Position numbers and translations under genes: made by a program
The notes under the pieces: generated by a model
Seen by the model: only the letters and a program-made list of their open reading frames with translations
Told to the model about the DNA's origin: nothing
Databases searched by the model: none
Assembly (NCBI GenBank): GCA_041659285.1
Contig: JBAZYO010000003.1
Span: 310,001-374,000 of the forward strand
Direction of reading: 5' to 3'
Length of the DNA stretch: 64,000 nucleotides
Source: Vicinamibacterales bacterium
GTDB taxonomy: Bacteria > Acidobacteriota > Vicinamibacteria > Vicinamibacterales > UBA2999
In this document: positions 28,381-38,399 of the stretch, piece after piece
Layout of the letters: every line of letters begins with the position of its first letter
Numbering within the stretch: the stretch's first letter is position 1

Positions 28381-28432
28381 GTAGCCTCCGCCTTTAGGCG
28401 GAGCCGTACGTAGCGTCCGCCTTCAGGCGGAC
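28381..28432 (+). repeat. Two GTAG-headed REP-like palindromes
   Basis: Direct repeats: GTAGC then 7-bp stems around TTTA (28381-28403) and around TTCA (28410-28432). The GTAG tetranucleotide next to an imperfect palindrome is the known signature of REP elements mobilised by RAYT (REP-associated tyrosine) transposases. They fill the gap between the DUF4159 and MoxR genes. Confidence 0.7.
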
Positions 28433-28452
28433 TAGCAGCGAGAGGAGCTTCC

Positions 28453-29475
<1,023 letters not shown>

Positions 29476-29483
29476 TCTCGAAT

Positions 29484-29506
29484 GTAGGGGCGGGCTTTGC
29501 CCGCCC
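29484..29506 (+). repeat. GTAG-headed REP-like palindrome
   Basis: GTAG followed by perfect 8-bp arms around TTT, in the 40-nt gap between MoxR and DUF58 genes. Same layout as 28381-28432 but a different stem sequence. Confidence 0.65.
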
Positions 29507-29515
29507 GGGAGCGAC

Positions 29516-30424
29516 ATGGCAGTACACCAACCCATCCCCGGCGCGCGCTTCGTGGACCCCGCGGTCCTCGCGCGCGTCGGCAACCTGGAGCTCGTGGCGA
29601 AGACGGTGGTGGATGGCCTGATCAACGGCACCCACCGCTCGCCCTTCTTCGGCGCCTCGGTGGACTTCGCCGAGCACCGGGGCTACGTCGCCGGCGACGA
29701 CATCCGCCGCGTCGACTGGCGCGTCTACGCGCGCACCGACAAGTACTACATCAAGGAATTCGAGGCCGACTCCAATGCCAACTTCTCGGTGCTGCTCGAC
29801 GTCTCGAAGTCGATGAGCTTCGGCGAGAAGATTTCGAAACTCGATTACGCCAAGACCTTGGCGGCGTGCCTGACCTATCTCGCCAACCAGCAGCGCGACC
29901 GCGTCGGCCTGGTCACGTTTGACGAGCACATCGTCGACCACGTGCCGCCGTCAGCCAAGCACATGGACGTCGTCCTGCACACGCTCGACCGGGCCAGGGC
30001 CGAGAAGCCGGGCCACCTGGTGGCGCCGCTCAAGCGGCTGGCGGAACACTTCGGCCGCCGCGGCATCATCGTGGTGATCTCCGACTTCTACGCCGAGCCG
30101 GAAGAGATCTTCGATGCGGTCGGGCTGCTGCGGTTCCGCGGCAACGATGTGGTCCTCTTTCATGTGCTCGATCCGCAGGAGGTCGACTTCTCGTTCGTCG
30201 AGCCGTCAAGTTTCGAGGATCTCGAGAGCGGCGACCAGATTCCCATCGTTCCCGCGGCGCTGGCGGATCAGTACCGGTCGCTGGTGGCCGCGCACATCGA
30301 GGCGCTGACCACCCGGGCGTCGCAGCAGCAGATTGACTACATGCTGCTGAACACCAGCCAGCCACTCGACTACGCGTTGTTCCGCTTCCTGTCGATGCGC
30401 GAACGCATGGCCCGGACCAGGTAA
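29516..30424 (+). CDS. DUF58 (VWA-like) protein
   Basis: 302 residues. DUF58 core GDDIRRVDWRVYARTDKYYIKEFE (about 62-85) leads into a VWA-like domain with MIDAS DVSKS (LLDVSKSMSFG) and VVISDFYAEPEE. Unlike many DUF58 proteins there is no N-terminal membrane hairpin, so it is probably cytosolic and works directly with MoxR. BatA-like gene starts 2 nt after its stop. Confidence 0.9.
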   Translation: MAVHQPIPGARFVDPAVLARVGNLELVAKTVVDGLINGTHRSPFFGASVDFAEHRGYVAGDDIRRVDWRVYARTDKYYIKEFEADSNANFSVLLDVSKSMSFGEKISKLDYAKTLAACLTYLANQQRDRVGLVTFDEHIVDHVPPSAKHMDVVLHTLDRARAEKPGHLVAPLKRLAEHFGRRGIIVVISDFYAEPEEIFDAVGLLRFRGNDVVLFHVLDPQEVDFSFVEPSSFEDLESGDQIPIVPAALADQYRSLVAAHIEALTTRASQQQIDYMLLNTSQPLDYALFRFLSMRERMARTR

Positions 30425-30426
30425 CC

Positions 30427-32571
30427 GTGTCGTTCCTGACGCCTCTCTTCCTGCTCGGCCTCGCGGCACTCGCGATCCCGGTGCTCGTGCACCTGACCCA
30501 GCGCGAGCGCAAGTCGGTGATCGCGTTCCCGTCGCTGATGTTCCTGAAGAAGATTCCCTACGAGTCGGTGCAGAAGCGGCGCATCCGCGACTGGCTGTTG
30601 CTGGCCCTGCGGCTGGCGGCGTTGGCACTGATCGTCGCGGCGTTCGCCCGCCCGTTCCTGCGCGGGTCCGGCGTCTCGGCGGCACCCGGCGGCGCCCGCG
30701 ACATCGTCGTGCTGCTCGACCGTTCCTACAGCATGGGCTACGGCGACTCGTGGGCGCGCGCGCAGCGGGCGGCGGCGCAGGCGATCGAGAGCGCGACGGC
30801 CGCGGACCGCGTGTCCCTCGTGCTGTTTGCCGACAACGCCGAAGTGGCGTTGCGATCGACGCCAGATCGATCGCGCGCGGTGTCGGAGATCAACGCCGCG
30901 GCGCCCGGTCCCGGTTCGACCAAGTACGGGCCGGCGCTGAAGCTGGCGGGGAGCCTGCTCGCCGAATCGCTGCTGCCGCGCAAGGAAGTGATCGTGGTGT
31001 CCGACTTCCAGCGTGGCGGGTGGCAACCGGACGACACCTTGCGCATGCCGGGCGGGACGGTGATCACCACGGCGGTGGTGGAGGGTGCCTCGGGACCCAG
31101 CCTGGCGCTGACGCCGGCCACGCTGCTGCGCACGCGTGAGGCCGGGCAACCCGAGCGGGTGACGGTGACCGCCGGCGTGCTCAATCGCACCGCAACGGCC
31201 GCCGCCAACCTGCCGGTGCAGCTCGAAATGGACGGCCGCATCGTGCAGACCCTGCCGGTGAACGTCGGCGCCAATGCCTCGGCGACGGTGACCTTCGCGC
31301 CGGTCTCGATCGCCACCACCACCACGCGCGCCACCGTGCGCCTCGGCACCGACACGCCGAAGGGCGTGGCGGTCCAGACCGGCGTGGCCCCGGCGACCTC
31401 GTCGATCGACGCGCTGGCGCGCGACAACGTGTTCAACTTCGTGATCACGCCGAGCGCGCCGGTGCCGGTGATGGTGGTGACGCCAGGCGGCCGCGCCGAC
31501 GCCAACCTCTATCTGTCGCGCGCCCTCGCCATCGGCGAAGCGCCGCACTTCGACACCTCGTTCCAATCGGCCGAGGCGCTGGCGGGTGACGCGACGACCC
31601 GCGCGCGCCTGTTGATCCTCAATGACGTGTCGGTAGCCGAGGCGGCCGCGGCGAAGCTGGTCACGTTTGTCGAGGGCGGCGGCGGACTGTTGCTGGCCCT
31701 CGGCCCGCGCGCGACCTGGCCCTCGGCTCGCGAAGCGTGGTTGCCGGCCGTGATGGCCGGTGTGGTGGACCGCTCACGTGGCGCGGCGGCCAAGTTGAGC
31801 GGCATGGATTACGGCCACGCGGTGTTCGAACCGTTCCGCGCGCCGCGCAGCGGCGACTTCTCGACGGCGCGGTTCTACTCGTATCGCGGCCTCAAGGCGG
31901 CGACAGGCGCCACCGTGCTGGCGCGGTTCGACACCGGCGAGCCGGCGCTGGTGGAGCGGACCAGGGGCCGCGGCCGTGTCGTGATGTTCGCGTCGACACT
32001 GGATCTCAGTTGGAACGACCTGGCCCTCAAGCCGGTGTTCCTGCCGTTCGTGCACCAGCTCGGCCGCCACCTGTCGGGATTCAAGGAGCAGCCGGCCTGG
32101 CTGACCATCGGCGAGGTGCTCGATGTTGATGCCGCCGAGATCGCGGCCGGCGCCACGACGAGCGCGGCAGGGCGGACCGAAGCCGGCCGCACCGTGTTGG
32201 CGCCGTCAGGGCAACGCCACGATCTGGGTGTGAAATCCGTGTCATCTCCGTCATCTGTGTCTGCGGCTCTGGAACTCAGCGAACAGGGCTTCTACGAGGT
32301 CCGCGGCGCGGGGCGAGAAGCGGGACCAGTGATCGTGGCCGCGGCGAATGTGAGCCTGGCCGAGTCGAATCTCGATCGCATGGATCCGAAGGAGCTGATT
32401 GCCGGGGTGAACGGCAACGGCGCGCCCGGCTCTGCCGGCGCCCAGGACGTCTTACCGGATGAGGCCCAGGAACTGGCACAACGGGTCTGGTGGTACCTGT
32501 TGTTCGCGGGTATCCTGCTGCTGATCGCCGAAACCGTGCTGGCCCAGCGCTTGTCGCGCGCCACTCGGTGA
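30427..32571 (+). CDS. BatA-like membrane VWA protein
   Basis: 714 residues, GTG start 2 nt after the DUF58 stop. The N-terminus is the BatA signature: FLTPLFLLGLAALAIPVLVHL helix, basic stretch, then IRDWLLLALRLAALALIVAAF as the second helix (about 57-77). VWA domain from about 90 with MIDAS DRSYS (VLLDRSYSMGYGD). A long beta-rich periplasmic section with a GATase1-like part (FVEGGGGLLLALG) and a last helix near 688-706 complete it. Bacteroides BatA-E proteins were linked to aerotolerance; in this phylum the role is unknown. Confidence 0.85.
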   Translation: MSFLTPLFLLGLAALAIPVLVHLTQRERKSVIAFPSLMFLKKIPYESVQKRRIRDWLLLALRLAALALIVAAFARPFLRGSGVSAAPGGARDIVVLLDRSYSMGYGDSWARAQRAAAQAIESATAADRVSLVLFADNAEVALRSTPDRSRAVSEINAAAPGPGSTKYGPALKLAGSLLAESLLPRKEVIVVSDFQRGGWQPDDTLRMPGGTVITTAVVEGASGPSLALTPATLLRTREAGQPERVTVTAGVLNRTATAAANLPVQLEMDGRIVQTLPVNVGANASATVTFAPVSIATTTTRATVRLGTDTPKGVAVQTGVAPATSSIDALARDNVFNFVITPSAPVPVMVVTPGGRADANLYLSRALAIGEAPHFDTSFQSAEALAGDATTRARLLILNDVSVAEAAAAKLVTFVEGGGGLLLALGPRATWPSAREAWLPAVMAGVVDRSRGAAAKLSGMDYGHAVFEPFRAPRSGDFSTARFYSYRGLKAATGATVLARFDTGEPALVERTRGRGRVVMFASTLDLSWNDLALKPVFLPFVHQLGRHLSGFKEQPAWLTIGEVLDVDAAEIAAGATTSAAGRTEAGRTVLAPSGQRHDLGVKSVSSPSSVSAALELSEQGFYEVRGAGREAGPVIVAAANVSLAESNLDRMDPKELIAGVNGNGAPGSAGAQDVLPDEAQELAQRVWWYLLFAGILLLIAETVLAQRLSRATR

Positions 32572-32585
32572 GCTGTCGGGTCGAT

Positions 32586-32610
32586 GGCCGCCCATAAAGG
32601 GCGGCCCTAC
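32586..32610 (-). repeat. GTAG-headed REP-like palindrome (reverse orientation)
   Basis: Perfect 8-bp arms around ATAAA, followed by CTAC, that is GTAG on the minus strand. Placed in the 55-nt gap between BatA-like and DUF4175 genes. Confidence 0.65.
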
Positions 32611-32626
32611 ATCGGAGATGCCGTAG

Positions 32627-35600
32627 ATGGGTGAACTCAATCCGCGCGCGCAACTACTCGAGGTGGTCCGCCAGGTACGCCGGCGCTGGCGCATCAAGCT
32701 GGCGTTGCGCGGCGCGGTCGGCTTCCTGATTGCCGGCATCCTCGCCATCGTCGCGATGGCCTACGCGCTCGAGGCGCTCAAGTTCACGCCGGCGGCGATC
32801 CTCTCGTTCCGCATCGTCACCGGGTTCGTCCTGGTGGCCGCCGGCGCGTGGTTCTTCGCGCGGCCGCTGTCGCGCAAGGTCTCCGACGAACAGGTCGCGC
32901 TCTACCTCGAAGAACACGAGCCGTCGCTCGACTCCACCATCCTGAGCGCCATGGAAGCGGCGGAACGCCCGGGCGACTGGTCGCCCGAGTTGATCCGCCG
33001 GCTGGTCGAAAACGCCATCGACCGCGTGCGCGAGATCCACGAAGGCCAGCGCATCGAGCGCGACTCGATGGCACGCTACGCGTGGGTCGCCGGCGGCGTC
33101 GCCCTGGCGGCCCTCGCCCTGTTCACGTTCGGCCCCGCCTACCTGCGCCACACGCTGTCGGCGATCTTCGTGATCTCGCGCGACCTCGAAGCCGCGGCGC
33201 CGTATCGCATCGAGGTGACGCCCGGCAACGCCAAGGTCCCGAAGGGCGCGGACCAGATGATCAACGCCACCATCTCGGGCTTCGACGCCGCGGACGCCGC
33301 CATCCTGATCCGCAAGGCCTCGACGTCCGCGTTCGAGAAGGTGCCGATGGTGAAGGGCGAGAACGGCGCCTATGAAGGCATGCTGTTCGACCTCGCCGAA
33401 CCGCTGGACTACGTCGTCGAAGCGGCCGGCGTGCGGTCGCCGCTGTACAAGCTGAACGTCGTCGAGCTGCCCTACGTGAAGAAGCTCGACCTCGAATACA
33501 CCTATCCCGCTTACACCGGCCTCGAGCCGCGAACGATCGAAGACGGCGGCGACGTTGCGGTGCTCAAGGGCACCGACGTGCGCGTCACGGTCACGCCGAC
33601 CATGGCGTCGAAGGGCGGACGCCTGGTGCTGGGCCCGCCTTCGCTCGCCCGGTCGGCGGGGAGCTTCGGCGAGGTCTCGCCGAAGCGGCCTTCGGCCGCG
33701 GAGGCGGACGACAACGAGAGCGTGCCGCTCGCGGCCAACGCCGACGGCACCCTGTCAGCGCAGTTCAAGGCGCAGCACGACGGCTTCTATCACGTCGAGC
33801 TCGACTCGGCGAGTGGCGAACGCCTGCCGGCCTCGCCGCAGTACACGGTTGACCTGCTGTCGGACCTCGCGCCCACGGTGAAGCTGTCGAAGCCCGGGCG
33901 CGACACCGACGCCACGCCCGTGCAGGAGTTCTTCGTCGAGGCGAAGGCCGACGATGACTACGCGGTGAAGAACCTGCAGTTGGTGTACTCGGTGAACGGC
34001 GGGCCCGAGAAGACCATCCGCCTGTTCGACGGCGCGCGGCCGGTGCCGGAAGTGACGGCCGGCCACACCTTCTACATGGAGGAGCTCGGCGTAAAGGCCG
34101 GGGATTCCGTGTCGTATTACGCCCGCGCCACCGACAACGACGCGGTCGCCGGCGCCAAGCAGGCGACCAGCGACATCTTCTTCCTGCGCATCCGGCCGTT
34201 CGATAAGAACTTCAAGCCGGCGACCTCGATGTCGGGTGGCGGCGGCGGTGGCGGTGGTGGCGGCGGCCAGGAAGTGGGCGCGCTGTCGCAGCAGCAGCGG
34301 CAGATCATTTCGGGCACCTTCAACATCCAGCGCGATCGCAAGACGATCAAGTCCGACAAGTTCCGCGCCGACATGGTGGTGCTGACGCTCGCGCAGAGCA
34401 AGCTGCGCGACCAGGTCAAGGGCCTGGTCGAGCGCATGAACAGCCGGCTCGTGGTGTCGGATCCGTCGTTCAAGAAGATCGCCGAGCTGCTGCCGAAGGC
34501 GGCCGAGCAGATGACCCTGGCGGAGAAGCAGCTGCAGGCACAGAAGCCTGACGGCGCGCTGCCGCCCGAGAACCTCGCGCTGCAGTTCCTCCAGCAGGCG
34601 GAAGAGGAATTCGAGCTGCAGGTGCAGACCGGACGCCAGGCCGGCGGCGGTGGTGGCGGCGGCGGTGCCGGCTCGATTGCCGAAGACCTGGCCGATTTGT
34701 TCAAGCTCGAACTGGACAAGATGGCCAATCAGTACGAGACCAACTCGCAGGCCTCGTCCCAGCAGCAGGACCAGCAGATCGACGAGCTGGCCGAGAAGTT
34801 GAAGGAGCTGGCGCGCCGGCAGGAGCAGGAGATCGAGCGCCAGCGCCGGCTCGCGTCGGGCCAGTCGGCCGGCAACTCCGGCGGTGACCTCCAGCGCGCG
34901 CTCGCCGAGCAGGCCGAAGAAGCGGCGCGGCAGCTCGAGAAGCTCTCGCGCGATCAGCAACGGCAGGATCTCGCCGACACCGCCCGCCAGTTGCGAAGCG
35001 CCGCCGAGGCGATGAAGCGGGCGGCCGCCAAGGGCGACCCGTCCGCGGGCGGGCAGGCCGCGGCCGCCGCCGAACGTCTGCGCGAGGCGCAGCGGCAACT
35101 GACCGGCAACCAGCAGGCGCGCGGCGAACGTGACGTGCGGGATGCGCAACGCCAGGCGGAAGAGATTGCCGAGGAACAGAAAGACATCGCCGCCGATGCG
35201 CGCGGCCTGCCGCAGGCCGGTCCCGATCGCCTGCAGCAGTCGCAGTTGCTGGGCCAGCGCAAGGACGCGCTCGAAAACAAGGTAGCCGGGCTCGAGAAGC
35301 AGCTCGATCGCATGGTGGGCGAGCAGACCAAGGACGCGAAAGACACCGCCCGCAAGTTGTCGGAAGCGGTCAGTGGCATTCGCGACAACAAGGTGAAGGA
35401 AAAGATCCGCTACTCGAAGAGCCTGCTCAGCTCGGGCGCGCCCGAACAGTACGCGCGCAACTTCGAGGAAGAGATCGGCGCCAACATCGAGGCGCTGCGC
35501 AACAAGTTGGGCGAAGCGGCCAACACGGTGGGCCAGCAGGGCCGCGCTCGCAGCACCGAAGCGCTCGACAAGGCGCGCGAGCTCGCCCGCGGCCTGGATT

Positions 35601-36355
35601 CGATGGGCCAGCGAATGGCGGAACGCTCACGCGAGGGTGCCAAAGGTGCCAATAGTGCCAACGGTGCCAAGGGTGCTGAAGGGCAGCAGGGCCAGCCCGG
35701 CAAAGAGGGCCAGCAAGGCCAGGACGGCAAGCAGGGCCAGCAGGGACAGCAAGGTCAGTCCGGTCAGCAGGGCAAGCCAGGGCAGCAAGGCCAGAGTGGC
35801 CAGCAGGGGCAGAGCGGCCAACAGGGACAGAGCGGGCAGTCCGGACAGCAGGGCCAGAGTGGCCAGTCAGGCCAGGGCGGACAACAGGGCCAGCCTGGTC
35901 AGCAGGGTGGCGGCGGCCGCGAAGACCTGGGTGGCCGCGCGAGCCTCGGCGGCTTCGGCGACGGCGGGTGGGCGGGCAGCGATCGGCGTCCGGGCAGCTT
36001 CTCGCCCGATGACATCCGCCAGTTTCGCGGCGAGGCCCGCCGCTGGGCGCAGGAAGGCCAGGCACTGCGCAACATGCTGCGCGAGCAGAACCTGGACCCG
36101 AAGGAACTCGACGAGATCATGAAGCGGCTCCGTGAGCTCGACTCCGAGCGTGTCTACCAGGACGTCGCCGAGCTCGAGCGGCTGCAGACCTTCGTCGCCG
36201 AAGGGCTCAAGCGGTTCGAGTACGGGTTGCGCCGCAAGGTCGGCGACGAAACGGACCGCGCCCTGGTCAACGGATCCGACGAAGTGCCGGCTGAATTCAA
36301 GGCGCTGGTCGAGGAGTACTACCGCTCGCTGTCGAGGACCAAGCCGCGTCAATGA
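32627..36355 (+). CDS. DUF4175-type giant membrane protein with coiled coil and collagen-like insert
   Basis: 1,242 residues. Three membrane helices (about 26-48, 59-80, 153-175) frame a cytosolic loop. Then comes a long extracytoplasmic part with Ig/cadherin-like segments (about 190-520), two Gly-rich hinges (about 536-548 and 680-690), and an extensive Gln/Glu/Arg/Lys coiled coil (about 700-960). Residues 1004-1097 are about 30 Gly-X-Y triplets (GQQGQSGQQGKPGQQ), and a conserved C-terminal helical domain follows. DUF4175 proteins are typical partners of MoxR/VWA genes; function unknown. Two perfect hairpins at 33663-33699 are translated in frame. It shares an ATGA overlap with the next gene. 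Confidence 0.82.
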   Translation: MGELNPRAQLLEVVRQVRRRWRIKLALRGAVGFLIAGILAIVAMAYALEALKFTPAAILSFRIVTGFVLVAAGAWFFARPLSRKVSDEQVALYLEEHEPSLDSTILSAMEAAERPGDWSPELIRRLVENAIDRVREIHEGQRIERDSMARYAWVAGGVALAALALFTFGPAYLRHTLSAIFVISRDLEAAAPYRIEVTPGNAKVPKGADQMINATISGFDAADAAILIRKASTSAFEKVPMVKGENGAYEGMLFDLAEPLDYVVEAAGVRSPLYKLNVVELPYVKKLDLEYTYPAYTGLEPRTIEDGGDVAVLKGTDVRVTVTPTMASKGGRLVLGPPSLARSAGSFGEVSPKRPSAAEADDNESVPLAANADGTLSAQFKAQHDGFYHVELDSASGERLPASPQYTVDLLSDLAPTVKLSKPGRDTDATPVQEFFVEAKADDDYAVKNLQLVYSVNGGPEKTIRLFDGARPVPEVTAGHTFYMEELGVKAGDSVSYYARATDNDAVAGAKQATSDIFFLRIRPFDKNFKPATSMSGGGGGGGGGGGQEVGALSQQQRQIISGTFNIQRDRKTIKSDKFRADMVVLTLAQSKLRDQVKGLVERMNSRLVVSDPSFKKIAELLPKAAEQMTLAEKQLQAQKPDGALPPENLALQFLQQAEEEFELQVQTGRQAGGGGGGGGAGSIAEDLADLFKLELDKMANQYETNSQASSQQQDQQIDELAEKLKELARRQEQEIERQRRLASGQSAGNSGGDLQRALAEQAEEAARQLEKLSRDQQRQDLADTARQLRSAAEAMKRAAAKGDPSAGGQAAAAAERLREAQRQLTGNQQARGERDVRDAQRQAEEIAEEQKDIAADARGLPQAGPDRLQQSQLLGQRKDALENKVAGLEKQLDRMVGEQTKDAKDTARKLSEAVSGIRDNKVKEKIRYSKSLLSSGAPEQYARNFEEEIGANIEALRNKLGEAANTVGQQGRARSTEALDKARELARGLDSMGQRMAERSREGAKGANSANGAKGAEGQQGQPGKEGQQGQDGKQGQQGQQGQSGQQGKPGQQGQSGQQGQSGQQGQSGQSGQQGQSGQSGQGGQQGQPGQQGGGGREDLGGRASLGGFGDGGWAGSDRRPGSFSPDDIRQFRGEARRWAQEGQALRNMLREQNLDPKELDEIMKRLRELDSERVYQDVAELERLQTFVAEGLKRFEYGLRRKVGDETDRALVNGSDEVPAEFKALVEEYYRSLSRTKPRQ
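33663..33699. repeat. Two adjacent perfect palindromes inside the DUF4175 frame
   Basis: Hairpin one: 10-bp arms (GCTTCGGCGA) around GGTC, 33663-33686. Hairpin two: GCGGCC-TTC-GGCCGC, 33685-33699. They encode a Ser/Pro/Ala/Glu-rich stretch (SFGEVSPKRPSAAEA) at about residues 346-360 interrupting the beta-rich region. It looks like a palindromic element that entered the gene without breaking the frame. Confidence 0.7.
35636..35917 (+). repeat. Coding tandem repeat: GGTGCC nonamers then 9/18-bp Gly-X-Y repeats
   Basis: Starts with about five 9-bp units (GGTGCCAAA-like) encoding GAK/GAN/GAE, then repeats of a Gly-Gln-Gln/Ser codon block for about 25 further triplets. Codons vary mainly between GGC/GGA/GGG and AGT/AGC, so selection has kept the protein repeat while DNA drifted. 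A length-variable region is expected between strains. Confidence 0.85.
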
Positions 36356-37191
36356 CCCGCATCGGCTGCGCTCTCGTCGTTGCATTGCTGCTGGCAGGCA
36401 CGCTGGCAGAGGCGCAGCGCGGGTTCCGCGGCGGTCGCGGCCGGTTTGGCAGTGAATCAGGCGCGCCGCCGAAGTTCGCCACCGAGGCCGACTTCGACGG
36501 CAAGTTCCACCTGTGCCGGCTGATGTACACGCAAGTCCGCCAGCAGAACCTCGGCATGGGGTGGGGCACCGACTATCCCTACGCCGAGATCAACCTGTCG
36601 ATCCGGCTCTCCGAGCTCACCAAGACGACCGTGGCGTTCGACGGCGCACGCAACCCCAATCACCTCGTCGTCCGGCCGACCGACGAGGCGCTGTTCCAGT
36701 GCCCCATCGTGATCGCCTCTGATCCGGGGAGCGCGGGATTTTCGGGGGCCGACGCCGACCGCCTGCGCGAGTATCTCGACAAGGGCGGCTTTCTCTGGGT
36801 CGACGACTTCTGGGGCGCGTATGCGTGGGAATCATTTGCCAGCGAGATTGCCAAGGTGCTGCCGCCGGGCGAGTTTCCGATCAAGGACCTGACGCCGGAC
36901 CATGCGATTTTCCGCACGGTGTTCCCGATCACGCAGATCCCCCAGGTGCCGTCGATCAACTTCTGGCGCGGCAGCGGCGGCGAGACCTCGGAGATGGGCG
37001 AAGACAGCGCCCGGGCGCACATGGCCGCCATCACCGACAAACAGGGCCGCATCATGGTGTTGATGACGCACAACACCGACATCGCCGATTCGTGGGAACG
37101 CGAAGGCGAGGACCCGCGGTTCTTCTTCAACTTCTCGCCGAACGGCTACGCCGTCGGCCTCAACTCGCTCGTCTACGCGATGACGCACTGA
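36352..37191 (+). CDS. Exported DUF4159 protein (second of three)
   Basis: 279 residues, ATG overlapping the DUF4175 stop (ATGA). Signal peptide ending LAEAQ, Arg/Gly-rich linker (RGFRGGRGRFG), then DUF4159: FHLCRLMYTQVR, GWGTDYPYAEINLSIRLSELTKT, GGFLWVDDFWG, FPITQIPQVPSI, MTHNTDIADSWERE and the AMTH end. Conserved Cys in FHLC and QCP. About half of the residues appear identical to the next gene product, so the two arose by tandem duplication. Location periplasmic by its signal peptide. Confidence 0.82.
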   Translation: MTRIGCALVVALLLAGTLAEAQRGFRGGRGRFGSESGAPPKFATEADFDGKFHLCRLMYTQVRQQNLGMGWGTDYPYAEINLSIRLSELTKTTVAFDGARNPNHLVVRPTDEALFQCPIVIASDPGSAGFSGADADRLREYLDKGGFLWVDDFWGAYAWESFASEIAKVLPPGEFPIKDLTPDHAIFRTVFPITQIPQVPSINFWRGSGGETSEMGEDSARAHMAAITDKQGRIMVLMTHNTDIADSWEREGEDPRFFFNFSPNGYAVGLNSLVYAMTH

Positions 37192-37192
37192 C

Positions 37193-38020
37193 ATGGTCCG
37201 CGTCGCCCGCGCCTTCGCCGTCGCCCTCGTGCTCGTCGCCACCGTGGCCTCGGCACAGGAGCAGTGGGGCGGCTATCGCGGCTTCCGCCGCTTCCCGCCG
37301 CGCTACCCGACGCCCACCAGCTTCGACGGCGGCTTCAACTTCTGCCGCTTGATCTACACGAGCGATCGCCGGGAAGAGGGCGGCTCGGGCTGGTCCACCG
37401 ACTACTGGGATGCCGACATCAACTTCTCGACGCGCCTCGGCGAGTTGACCAAGACCACCATCAGCCGGCAGCAAGGCGGCACGCCGAACCACTTGTCGGT
37501 GCGGATTTCAGATCCGCTGATCTTTCAGTGTCCATTCCTGAGCGCCACTGACGTCGGCACCGCGTTCTTTACCGATCAGGAAGCGGAGACGCTGCGCAAC
37601 TACCTGCTCAAGGGCGGCTTTCTGTGGGTGGACGACTTCTGGGGCCCGTACGCGTGGGACAACTGGGTCGGCCAGATCAGCAAGGTGCTGTCACCGGCGC
37701 AGTTCCCGATTCGCGACATCGCGATGGACCATCCCATCCGCCGCACGCTGTTCGAGTTCACCGACCTGCCGCAGATCCCGTCGATCAGTTTCTGGCGCCG
37801 GAACGGCGGCCAGACCTCGGAGCGCTACGAGCTCAGCGAGGAGCCGCACCTGCGCGGCATCGCCGACGAGCACGGCCGGCTGATGGTGGTGATGACGCAC
37901 AACACCGACATCTCGGACGCGTGGGAGAGGGAAGCGGAGGACCCGCGGTTTTTCTTCAGCTTCTCGCCGCAAGGCTACGCCGTCGGCCTTGACGTCGTTC
38001 TCTACGGCATGACCCACTGA
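37193..38020 (+). CDS. Exported DUF4159 protein (third of three)
   Basis: 275 residues, 1 nt after the preceding stop. Signal peptide (LVATVASAQ), aromatic/Arg linker (YRGFRRFPPRYP), then a DUF4159 domain that follows its neighbour almost motif for motif (GWSTDYWDADINFSTRLGEL, GGFLWVDDFWGPYAWDNW, DLPQIPSISFW, MTHNTDISDAWEREAEDPRF). Last gene of the eight-gene block; 193 nt of non-coding sequence follows. Confidence 0.82.
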   Translation: MVRVARAFAVALVLVATVASAQEQWGGYRGFRRFPPRYPTPTSFDGGFNFCRLIYTSDRREEGGSGWSTDYWDADINFSTRLGELTKTTISRQQGGTPNHLSVRISDPLIFQCPFLSATDVGTAFFTDQEAETLRNYLLKGGFLWVDDFWGPYAWDNWVGQISKVLSPAQFPIRDIAMDHPIRRTLFEFTDLPQIPSISFWRRNGGQTSERYELSEEPHLRGIADEHGRLMVVMTHNTDISDAWEREAEDPRFFFSFSPQGYAVGLDVVLYGMTH

Positions 38021-38213
38021 CGTCACCGGACGTTGGCCACAGAGGCCCAGAGGCCCAGATTTCGTGTCTCTTCGCAGGGCTGGGTTGTGTGCAATCAGGA
38101 ACAGCCGAAGTGGCGCCGCAAGAGGTAGTGTCGTTCATGGGCTGCTTGACTGGCGTTGTGCACTGAGCAGTTCCCACTAACCGGCTCACCGGAAATTAGA
38201 GAGGGAGTTCGCC
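38021..38213. other. Non-coding gap after the DUF4159 pair
   Basis: 193 nt with a short direct repeat (CAGAGGCC twice near 38050) and no recognisable gene. No clear terminator or promoter box was found. Confidence 0.5.
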
Positions 38214-38360
38214 ATGAATCTCATCGTTCTGCTAATCATTTTTCTGTTGTTGTTCGGCGGAGGAGGTTTCTACCTCGGTGGCCCGGCCGTGGGCGGTGGT
38301 CTTGGCGGCCTCATTCTCATCGTGCTGATTGTCATGCTGGTGAGTGGCAAACGGTTGTGA
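38214..38360 (+). CDS. DUF3309 small hydrophobic protein
   Basis: 48 residues, too short for most gene finders but convincing: ATG preceded by GAGGGAG, followed by two hydrophobic stretches (NLIVLLIIFLLLF and GLILIVLIVMLV) separated by a Gly-rich turn (GGGGFYLGGPAVGGGLGG). This helix-Gly hinge-helix arrangement is that of the widespread DUF3309 microproteins of unknown function. Probably inner-membrane embedded. Confidence 0.8.
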   Translation: MNLIVLLIIFLLLFGGGGFYLGGPAVGGGLGGLILIVLIVMLVSGKRL

Positions 38361-38399
38361 GCGTCGCCGCCGCCAGTTGAGGCGCATAATACGCCTTCG

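Noticed and set aside
28381..28432. Intrinsic terminator between DUF4159 and MoxR genes
   Set aside because: Two hairpins without T tracts and with the GTAG signature fit REP elements better; genes on both sides belong to the same block.
33755..35149. 464-codon minus-strand frame within DUF4175
   Set aside because: Leu/Arg-rich mirror image of Gln/Glu/Arg-rich coiled-coil codons.
35636..35917. CRISPR-like or satellite array
   Set aside because: Units are 9-18 bp, contiguous and in frame with a protein; no spacers.
38021..38213. Possible small RNA or tRNA gene
   Set aside because: No cloverleaf or other convincing structure was found by eye.
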